Notes under the pieces: model-generated | Databases searched by the model: none | Seen by the model: only the letters and a program-made list of their open reading frames with translations | Told to the model about the DNA's origin: nothing | Made by a program: the position numbers and the translations under genes | Shown: positions 1-5,316 of the stretch, piece by piece | Numbering within the stretch: the first letter of the stretch is position 1 | Layout of the letters: every line of letters begins with the position of its first letter | Assembly (NCBI GenBank): GCA_002684175.1 | Contig: NYUU01000041.1 | Location: 8,934-15,301 of the forward strand | Direction of reading: 5' to 3' | DNA: 6,368 nucleotides | DNA from: Synechococcus sp. CPC35 | GTDB taxonomy: Bacteria; Cyanobacteriota; Cyanobacteriia; PCC-6307; Cyanobiaceae

Positions 1-83
1 AACCAGTGCAGTGCCGTCCAACCGCCCCAGCCCAGCAGAGCCATCAGCAGCAGCGTGATCAGAGTGTCGAGCCAACGGTTCAT
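1..83 (-). CDS. natH: Amino-acid ABC transporter permease, second subunit (NatH/AapM-like), N-terminus only
   Basis: Only the first 27 codons are in the window; the gene continues past the left edge. The visible protein begins MNRWLDTLITLLLMALLGWG, then GWTALHW: a short polar start followed by a hydrophobic helix, as expected for the first membrane segment of an inner-membrane permease. Its ATG (83-81) shares one base with the TGA stop of natG, giving TGATG, so translational coupling is likely. In the Nat/Aap family the operon order is binding protein, permease Q/G, permease M/H, then an ATPase. Identity as the second permease is therefore inferred mostly from position. The two permeases would form the heterodimeric channel. 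The ATPase would have to lie further left or elsewhere in the genome. Confidence 0.72.
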   Translation of the reverse strand, partial: MNRWLDTLITLLLMALLGWGGWTALHW

Positions 84-973
84 CAGCGACTGCTCCGCAG
101 CCTGCCCAGAACAGCGCCGTTGAACGCCGCCATGCCGCCGCTGATCAGCAGATTGAGCAGCAGAAAGCTCAGAAGCAACAACAGAAAGCCCTCAATCGCA
201 CGTCCTGTCTGGGTGATCGTGGTGTCACTGACCGCATAGAGATCGGCGTAGCCCACTGCAATGGCCAGGGTGCTGTTCTTGGCCAGGTTGAGGTACTGAC
301 TGGTGAGCGCCGGCAGGATCGCCGGCAGGGCCTGGGGCAGCACGATCCGGCGCAGGCCCAGCCCATCGGCGAGGCCCAGGCTGCGATAGGCCTCCCACTG
401 TCCTCTGGGAACCGAGTTGATACCGCCTCGGACGATCTCAGCGATCGAAGCACCGGTGAACACCGTGAGACCGGTGAGCACAGAGCAGAATTCAACACTC
501 AGAGGCAACCCGAGCAGACGGATTCCCTGATTCGAAAAATGAATCAGTCCAGCGGCTGGAGTGTTGGGCAGGCCGAGAAAGGCCACGAAATACCAGAACA
601 ACAACTGCAGCAGCAGGGGAACCTGACGGATCAGAGCCACATAGGCTCCCGCCAGATTGCGCAACAGACGGTTACCGCTGCTGCGGGCGGCACCGGCGCC
701 AACACCCAGCAACGTCGACAACACCAGACCGGCCAGGATCACCTTCAGGCTGTTGAACCAACCCACCGCGAGGGCCCATGCATAGGAATCCGAAGGGCTG
801 TAGGGGAGCACATGCTCAGCCAGTGCGAAGCCGGCCGGCCGCTGCAGCCAGCTGAAGCTCACCCCCAACCCGGTCCGGATCAGGTTCACAGCCAGGTTGT
901 TGATCAGCAGAGCCAGCAAGCTCAGCAGAACTGCCGCAAAGCCGATCTGAAGCAGAAGGCGTCGGCGCTGCAT
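83..973 (-). CDS. natG: Amino-acid ABC transporter permease, first subunit (NatG/AapQ-like)
   Basis: Inner-membrane permease of a polar amino-acid ABC importer, 296 aa. A membrane helix at residues 6-32 is followed by the periplasmic stretch typical of the AapQ/NatG branch (residues 43-66, with AGFALAEHVLPYSPSDSYAW). The core permease domain then starts at about residue 66 (ALAVGWFNSLKVILAGLVLS). The cytoplasmic EAA loop that contacts the ATPase is at residues 194-222: EAYRSLG, then IVLPQALPAILP. The motif RQVPLLLQLLFWYF at 116-129 is characteristic of the HisM/GltJ/AapQ family. The ATG at 973-971 shares one base with the upstream natF stop, and the stop shares one base with the natH start, so all three genes are probably one translationally coupled operon. 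Substrate range in the family is broad (acidic and neutral amino acids); the exact specificity is not visible. The alternative name is aapQ. Confidence 0.9.
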   Translation of the reverse strand: MQRRRLLLQIGFAAVLLSLLALLINNLAVNLIRTGLGVSFSWLQRPAGFALAEHVLPYSPSDSYAWALAVGWFNSLKVILAGLVLSTLLGVGAGAARSSGNRLLRNLAGAYVALIRQVPLLLQLLFWYFVAFLGLPNTPAAGLIHFSNQGIRLLGLPLSVEFCSVLTGLTVFTGASIAEIVRGGINSVPRGQWEAYRSLGLADGLGLRRIVLPQALPAILPALTSQYLNLAKNSTLAIAVGYADLYAVSDTTITQTGRAIEGFLLLLLSFLLLNLLISGGMAAFNGAVLGRLRSSR

Positions 974-2034
974 CAGGTGAACGGCGGAGCGATCATCAGG
1001 CCCCCATTTTCAGCGAGGCGGTTCGCTCCCCTGGGGATCTCCACGGCACTGCCGGGTCCGAGATGCCTGGCATAGATCTCGCCATAGTTCCCAGTGGCCT
1101 GGATCACCTGAACCACGAAGTCATCGGGGAGGTCGAGCTTGCTGCCGAGGCCACCGTCCACTCCCAGAAAACGACGCAGAGCAGCCTGAGAGGGATCGGC
1201 CTTTGCCTTCTCGACCATTTCCGTCAAGTTGGCCTTGGTGATGCCTCGTTCCTCGGCTTCGATCAGGGCATAGATCACCCAGCTCATCGCATCCGACATC
1301 CGCTGATCACCACCCACCACTGCTGGGGCCAGAGGCTCCTTGCTGATGCGGTCCCCGAGGATCACATGCTTCTGCGGATCTGCGAAACCGGATCTGGCCG
1401 CAGCCAGCTGCGAACGATCGGAGGTCATCGCAGCGCAGCGGCCCTGCAGATAGCCGCCCACCACCTGATTCAGATCCTGATATTTGATTGGCTTGTAAGG
1501 AAGATCTCTGGATTGAAATGCGTCATTGAGGTTCTGCTCCGTGGTTGTTCCAGAACCGACGCAGATGGCCTTTCCACTGAGATCGGCAAGCGAATTCACG
1601 CCACTGTCGGCTGGAACCATCAGCCCCTGTCCGTCATGGAAAACCACGGGAGCGAAGCTGAGGCCATTGCCACCCACCGCATCACGGCTGAGTGTATGGG
1701 TGGTGTTGCGCGAGAGCAGGTCGATCTCGCCGGAACGCAGGGCTGTGAACCGTTCAGGGGCTGTCAGCGGTCGATACTGCACCTTCTCGGAGTCGCCGAC
1801 AAACGCTGCCGCCATCGCTCTGCAGATATCCACATCCAGGCCTTCATAACGACCATCGGGGCTGAGAAAGCTGAAGCCAGGGATTTTGCCGCTGACTCCG
1901 CAGAGCAGCTCGCCCCGTTGCTTCACCAGATCAAGCCGGGATCCACCTTCGTCGCCCAGGGAGGCACAACCACTGAGCACCCCTGTCAGCCCTGCCAGGG
2001 CTCCGATCAGGATGCAAGGGAGGGAACGGTTCAT
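973..2034 (-). CDS. natF: Amino-acid ABC transporter substrate-binding lipoprotein (NatF/AapJ-like)
   Basis: Periplasmic solute-binding protein, 353 aa, that delivers amino acids to the NatG/NatH channel. The N-terminus MNRSLPCILIGALAGLTGVL runs straight into a lipobox, LSGC, with Cys23 as the predicted lipidated residue, so it is probably membrane-anchored. The mature domain matches the AapJ/NatF family: LDLVKQRGELLCGVSGKIPG (35-54), GLDVDICRAMAAA (65-77), ERFTALRSGEIDLLSRNTTH (94-113), SGTTTEQNLNDAF (161-173), SKEPLAPAV (231-239) and the near-terminal GNYGEIYARHLGPGS (315-329). The frame is open for another 50 codons upstream to 2184, but that part is Arg/Pro-rich and would bury the signal peptide, so the ATG at 2034-2032 is chosen. 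A weak AAGG lies just upstream. It is the first gene of the operon and diverges from a small exported protein gene. No canonical NtcA site (GTA-N8-TAC) is present upstream. Specificity is inferred as general amino acids. Confidence 0.9.
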   Translation of the reverse strand: MNRSLPCILIGALAGLTGVLSGCASLGDEGGSRLDLVKQRGELLCGVSGKIPGFSFLSPDGRYEGLDVDICRAMAAAFVGDSEKVQYRPLTAPERFTALRSGEIDLLSRNTTHTLSRDAVGGNGLSFAPVVFHDGQGLMVPADSGVNSLADLSGKAICVGSGTTTEQNLNDAFQSRDLPYKPIKYQDLNQVVGGYLQGRCAAMTSDRSQLAAARSGFADPQKHVILGDRISKEPLAPAVVGGDQRMSDAMSWVIYALIEAEERGITKANLTEMVEKAKADPSQAALRRFLGVDGGLGSKLDLPDDFVVQVIQATGNYGEIYARHLGPGSAVEIPRGANRLAENGGLMIAPPFT

Positions 2035-2123
2035 CAGCCTTGGTACGGATCGGGTGGGATTGTCCCAGATCCAGGTCTGAGATGGACAGTTCGGCTTAGC
2101 GTCGACCTTCTCATCGGTTGAAG
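2035..2123. promoter_or_regulatory. Divergent intergenic region between natF and the small exported protein gene
   Basis: These 89 bases must hold the promoters for both divergent genes if the chosen starts are right. An imperfect inverted repeat is visible: TGTCC at 2061-2065 and GGACA at 2084-2088 as outer arms, with CAGA at 2066-2069 and TCTG at 2076-2079 inside. It could be an operator or chance. A weak -10-like GACAAT lies on the minus strand at 2064-2059, without a recognisable -35. No GTA-N8-TAC NtcA box is present. Confidence 0.35.
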
Positions 2124-2450
2124 ATGAAAGGCATCGCCTGGCTGATGGCGGGACTCGCCGGGTTGGTTCCTGCAACAGCGGCATTGGCCTGGGAAGACGG
2201 TGACCGCGGCTCCTACAACAACAAGATGGCCCTGATCGGGGTGATGCTCGAAGGCGCTCAGCGGAGAGCCATGGAAAGTGGCGACCTGGAAACGCTTTGC
2301 CTGCTGATCAGCATCGGCAATGACGTGACGCTTCGCTATGTGAAGCAAAATCCGAGCGATCAGCAGATCAAGGGAAGGCTTGGGGACATTCGCAAGGACC
2401 TCAGCAGTTGCCTGAACATGCTCAGGGAAGGATCAAAGCCTTCCCCTTGA
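2124..2450 (+). CDS. Small exported protein of unknown function with two cysteines
   Basis: I do not recognise this 108-aa protein. It starts with a clear Sec-type signal peptide: MKGIAWLMAGLAGLVPATAA, then LA, with probable cleavage after the A-x-A-type site near residue 22 (ALA|WEDGDRG). The mature part, about 86 residues, is mostly predicted helix with a mix of charged and aliphatic residues. It has two cysteines, at 59 (ETLCLLI) and 96 (SSCLNML), which could form one disulfide in the periplasm. An in-frame TTG two codons upstream (2118) is possible, but ATG at 2124 gives a normal signal peptide. The Shine-Dalgarno is weak (GGTTGAAG). It diverges from natF and converges on the SulP gene with a 16-bp gap. 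The signal peptide, the spacing to both neighbours and the absence of a better gene on the other strand support a real gene. Confidence 0.8.
   Translation: MKGIAWLMAGLAGLVPATAALAWEDGDRGSYNNKMALIGVMLEGAQRRAMESGDLETLCLLISIGNDVTLRYVKQNPSDQQIKGRLGDIRKDLSSCLNMLREGSKPSP
2425..2445. terminator. Perfect 7-bp hairpin at a convergent gene junction, possible weak terminator
   Basis: GGGAAGG (2425-2431) and CCTTCCC (2439-2445) are perfect inverted repeats separated by a 7-base loop, ATCAAAG. The hairpin lies inside the last codons of the small exported protein gene, two bases before its stop codon, and 22 bases past the end of the SulP gene read from the other strand. Neither side has a T-run, so it is not a classical intrinsic terminator. 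Its position between two converging genes fits a bidirectional transcription end or an mRNA 3'-end stabiliser. Confidence 0.35.
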
Positions 2451-2466
2451 ATCAATTCGATTCGTC

Positions 2467-4029
2467 TCAGGCATGGGCTGAATCCTGTCCACCGATCCGC
2501 TCGAACAGATCGAGGCTTTCCTCATTGAGGCCGATCACACTCACGGAGGATCCGCCCTGCCGAAGTTTGCGGATCACCTGATCCAGAGCGGACACTCCGC
2601 TCTGATCCCAGATGTGTGCTTCGGAGAGGTCAATGCTGATCCGCTCGGGATGCTCATGCATGTCAAAACCCTGAAGGAAATAGACCTTGCTGACGAAAAA
2701 CAGCTGACCCACAACGCGGTATCGACGTTCGTTCTCATTGATATCGATGGTTTCCACCTGGATCACCTTCGCCACCTTTCGACTGAACAGGATGCCCGCC
2801 AGAGCGACTCCCGCCAGAACACCGAGGGCGAGGTTATGAGGAGTGGTGAGCATGGTCACCGCAAACGTCATCAGCATCACCAAGGTGTCGCTCTTGGGGA
2901 TGCGGCGAAGATTTCGCAGACCATTGATGTCTGCCGTACTGACGGCAATGCTGATCATCACGGCCACAAGGGCCGCCATCGGAATCTGCTTGAGCCAGGG
3001 TCCAGCCAGAAGAATCATCGCCAGAAGGCTGACGCCGGAGAAAAGGGTGGAGAGACGCGTGCGCCCCCCGTTATCCACATTCATCACGGACTGACCCACC
3101 AGCGCACAGCCAGCCATGCCGCCGAACAGCGAGGCAACCATGTTGGCGATGCCCTGACCTCTCGCCTCCACATTCTTGTCGGTGGTTGTATCAGTGCGGT
3201 CGTCCAGGATGTCCTGGGTGAGGAAGGTCTCCATCAGACCCACGAGGGAGATAGCCAGCGCCGTTGGCAGAACGATTCCGAGGGTCTCGTAGTTGAAGGG
3301 AACGCCATCAGCGCCGAACGGCAGGTGGAACGAGGGCAATCCAGCGGGAAGCGTGCCAAGGCTGCTCACCGTGGGGATGTCAAAGCTGAAGGCCAGGCTG
3401 ATGGCCGTGAGCACGATGATCGCCACAAGCTGCGAAGGAACCACCCTGGTGAGACGCGGCAGGCCATAGATGATCACCAGCCCCAGAACAACCAGCCCCC
3501 AAACATTCACAATCTGCCACCAACCGTGGGGAAGCAGGTCAGCCGCGTGGCTCTCCTCTCCCCCATGGAGGTTGATCCCCAGCTGGGGGAACTGGGCCTG
3601 AAAGATCAGCAGAGCAAGGGCATTCACGAAGCCGCTCAGAACTCCCTGGGGAACGAAGCGCATCTGGTACGCAAGGCGCAGATAGCCCCAGATGATCTGC
3701 AGCAGTCCCGTGACCAGGCCCGCCACCATCAAATACTGAACTCCAAGACCGGGGCCCCTCAGTTCGCCGGTGGCCACCAGACCCGTCATCAGCAGAGCTG
3801 TGGAACCTGTGGCTGAAGTGATCATCGCCATGCGCCCACCGACCACCGCAATGGTGAGCGACAAACAGAAGGCTCCGAACAGACCCACCTTTGGATCCAC
3901 TCCCGCGATGCCTGAAAAGGCGATCGCCTCGGGAATCATCGCGAAGGCCACCACCAGACCGGACAACAGGTCCTTGCTGGGATTTGCGAACCACTGGTTC
4001 ACCAGGGTCGGGCTGGAACGCTTGGCCAT
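2467..4029 (-). CDS. SulP-family anion permease with STAS domain
   Basis: Inner-membrane secondary transporter of an inorganic or organic anion, 520 aa, normal length for bacterial SulP proteins. The transmembrane domain covers roughly residues 20-415. Family marks include [20 protein letters not shown] (25-44) in the first helix, ATGSTALLM (73-81) in the third, [13 protein letters not shown] (262-274), [17 protein letters not shown] (291-307) and VNDNGG-like [13 protein letters not shown] (317-329). A cytoplasmic STAS domain follows (about 425-515) with [17 protein letters not shown] at 467-483; Ser477 sits where STAS proteins have their conserved, sometimes phosphorylated, serine. Substrate: sulfate, bicarbonate and dicarboxylates are all known in the family. 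The first-helix PEAIAFSxIAGVDP pattern resembles the YbaR/YvdB-like branch more than the BicA bicarbonate transporter, but this is from memory. The start could be GTG at 4032 or ATG at 4029; no clear Shine-Dalgarno separates them. It lies 32 bp after the oxidoreductase gene, a likely operon. Confidence 0.9.
   Translation of the reverse strand: MAKRSSPTLVNQWFANPSKDLLSGLVVAFAMIPEAIAFSGIAGVDPKVGLFGAFCLSLTIAVVGGRMAMITSATGSTALLMTGLVATGELRGPGLGVQYLMVAGLVTGLLQIIWGYLRLAYQMRFVPQGVLSGFVNALALLIFQAQFPQLGINLHGGEESHAADLLPHGWWQIVNVWGLVVLGLVIIYGLPRLTRVVPSQLVAIIVLTAISLAFSFDIPTVSSLGTLPAGLPSFHLPFGADGVPFNYETLGIVLPTALAISLVGLMETFLTQDILDDRTDTTTDKNVEARGQGIANMVASLFGGMAGCALVGQSVMNVDNGGRTRLSTLFSGVSLLAMILLAGPWLKQIPMAALVAVMISIAVSTADINGLRNLRRIPKSDTLVMLMTFAVTMLTTPHNLALGVLAGVALAGILFSRKVAKVIQVETIDINENERRYRVVGQLFFVSKVYFLQGFDMHEHPERISIDLSEAHIWDQSGVSALDQVIRKLRQGGSSVSVIGLNEESLDLFERIGGQDSAHA
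3920..3927. repeat. HIP1 octamer palindrome
   Basis: GCGATCGC, flanked as GGCGATCGCC (3919-3928), is the highly iterated palindrome of many cyanobacteria. It lies inside the SulP coding sequence at the PEAIAF codons. A 7-of-8 relative, GCGATCGA, occurs at about 441. A single copy is weak evidence of lineage: marine picocyanobacteria are known to have few. Confidence 0.6.
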
Positions 4030-4061
4030 CACCGGATGCCGCAGGCAGGATGGACCGTAGA

Positions 4062-5267
4062 TCAGAGAGATGGCAGGTTGCCATCAGGATCCCGATCGGC
4101 CTTGAGCCTGCGCAGTCCCGCCAACCAGGTTCCGAAGGCCTGCTCCAGCTCCCGCTGATGAAAAGGCAGATGATCGTGAAGCTGCGCCAGATGAACGCCT
4201 GGGCAGAGCGGTTGAAGCAGACCCCAGAGTTCCTCTAGCCAGGCAAGGGCTCTCTGACGCGCAGGTTCGTCACCGGCAGGCCAGACAGCGGTGATCCAGG
4301 GTTTCCACATCGCATCCCGGTGAACGAAGGAGGTGACATCAACACTCTCCCTGCCGGTGGCAGCTCCGATTTGCTGGCAGGACAGACTGCAACCGGGGTG
4401 AGGACAGCGGAGCATCAGAGCTGACAGCTGTGGCAGCACAGTCCGCCAAGACGCAACCCCCGCAGGCCCCAGAAGTCCCAGCACCTCGCCGTGAAGACGC
4501 TGGGGGAAATCTGGTTTTGCAGCCAGTGGAGGCAGTTGGTGAAGACCCTCAATCCTCTGCGAAACGGGCTCTTCAGTGCAGCTGATCCGCATCCTCTGCA
4601 AAGTGCCACTGCCTTGCCAATGCCACTGGAGACTTGACCCGGAGGCGAACTGTTCCGCCTCCTCCATCCAGTCCGGCAGCTGTTCAGGCCGTCCGGAGGA
4701 TTGGTCGATCCAGAGCGCCTGCAAGGGCTGAGTGGTCAGTCGAAGCTTCTCCACCACAGCCAGGAATGGAGCAGCGCCACAGAGTCCGCGCCATTCCGCA
4801 GATCCGAGGTGTTGCTCTCGCTTCAGCAAAAAGGAATCACCGTTCCCCCAGATTCCCTGGATCTCCTGCAGGTTGTCGACAGCAAGCCCCACCTGCCGGC
4901 TCAGGGGCCCCATACCTCCGGTGAGGACATAACCGACGCCAGGCAGGCCGGAGAGGCCTGCAGGGATGGTTCGCCCATAGGGGAGCAATGCTGCAAGAAC
5001 ATCCCCCATGCGACAGCCTCCCTCAATCAAAACGGTCCGGTCTGCCTCGTCCCAGTGGACCTGGCTGAAGTGCTCTCGCAGATCCAACGTCCAGCCTTGA
5101 TCCACGGCTGCACGGGATGTTGTGCCCCCGCTGCAGACCCTCAGAGGCCTGGGACCGCGCCAGTGCTGGATCAGCTCCGGCAACTGACCCGGCTGGGGTT
5201 GAAGGATTCCGAGCATGCCTGCATCGGCCGCCTGGGAGTTGAAAAGATCCGGTTTCGCCTGATCCAT
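4062..5267 (-). CDS. FAD-binding oxidoreductase, PCMH/VAO type (divergent berberine- or GlcE-like)
   Basis: Probable cytoplasmic flavoprotein, 401 aa, with an N-terminal PCMH-type FAD-binding domain. Visible marks are RVCSGGTTSRA (43-53, the pyrophosphate-binding GGxS loop), VLIEGGCRMGDVLAALLPYG (79-98), GVGYVLTGGMGPLSRQVGL (110-128) followed by AVDNL (129-133), and GLCGAAPFLAVVEKLRL (161-177), a degenerate version of the GGxGxFGVV segment. The C-terminal LKADRDPDGNLPSL (388-401) resembles the K-x-x-xDPxxxF end of berberine-bridge/GlcE-like enzymes. The usual His after SGG (covalent FAD) is Thr here, and the second-site Cys is absent, so FAD is probably non-covalent. The substrate is unknown. 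ATG 5267 is the first start; an ATG at 5216 (residue 18) would also keep the whole domain and would leave more room for the divergent promoters. The gene precedes the SulP gene by 32 bp and diverges from cbiX. Confidence 0.82.
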   Translation of the reverse strand: MDQAKPDLFNSQAADAGMLGILQPQPGQLPELIQHWRGPRPLRVCSGGTTSRAAVDQGWTLDLREHFSQVHWDEADRTVLIEGGCRMGDVLAALLPYGRTIPAGLSGLPGVGYVLTGGMGPLSRQVGLAVDNLQEIQGIWGNGDSFLLKREQHLGSAEWRGLCGAAPFLAVVEKLRLTTQPLQALWIDQSSGRPEQLPDWMEEAEQFASGSSLQWHWQGSGTLQRMRISCTEEPVSQRIEGLHQLPPLAAKPDFPQRLHGEVLGLLGPAGVASWRTVLPQLSALMLRCPHPGCSLSCQQIGAATGRESVDVTSFVHRDAMWKPWITAVWPAGDEPARQRALAWLEELWGLLQPLCPGVHLAQLHDHLPFHQRELEQAFGTWLAGLRRLKADRDPDGNLPSL

Positions 5268-5316
5268 GTCGATACGACCGATAAGGTCTGATCATCCGAA
5301 TCATGGAACGACCAAC
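5268..5316. promoter_or_regulatory. Divergent region between the oxidoreductase gene and cbiX
   Basis: Only 49 bases separate the ATG of the oxidoreductase gene (5267) from the preferred cbiX start (5317), so promoters must overlap one or both genes. A GATAAG at 5280-5285 is a possible but poor -10 for cbiX. TGATCA at 5289-5294 is a 6-bp palindrome. No strong -35/-10 pair or long inverted repeat is visible. Confidence 0.3.

Noticed and set aside
1063..2121. A 352-codon plus-strand open frame opposite natF
   Set aside because: It is antisense to a clear binding-protein gene, has no recognisable domain or signal and a composition typical of a reverse-complement shadow in GC-rich coding DNA.
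2035..2123. NtcA-binding site upstream of natF
   Set aside because: The only GTA in the region (2043-2045) is followed eight bases later by GTG, not TAC.
2035..2184. 50-codon N-terminal extension of natF
   Set aside because: It would place an Arg/Pro-rich stretch before a complete lipoprotein signal peptide and overlap the start of the divergent exported protein gene.
2449..2463. GAATC-AATTC-GATTC hairpin as a terminator
   Set aside because: Only five AT-rich pairs and no following T-run; the 2425-2445 stem is the stronger candidate.
2614..3816. A 400-codon plus-strand open frame opposite the SulP gene
   Set aside because: Very rich in His, Gln and Arg and antisense to well-conserved SulP helices; a coding shadow.
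2467..4029. Naming the SulP gene bicA
   Set aside because: BicA is also SulP, but the first-helix and loop sequence here does not resemble the BicA pattern I remember, so no symbol is given.
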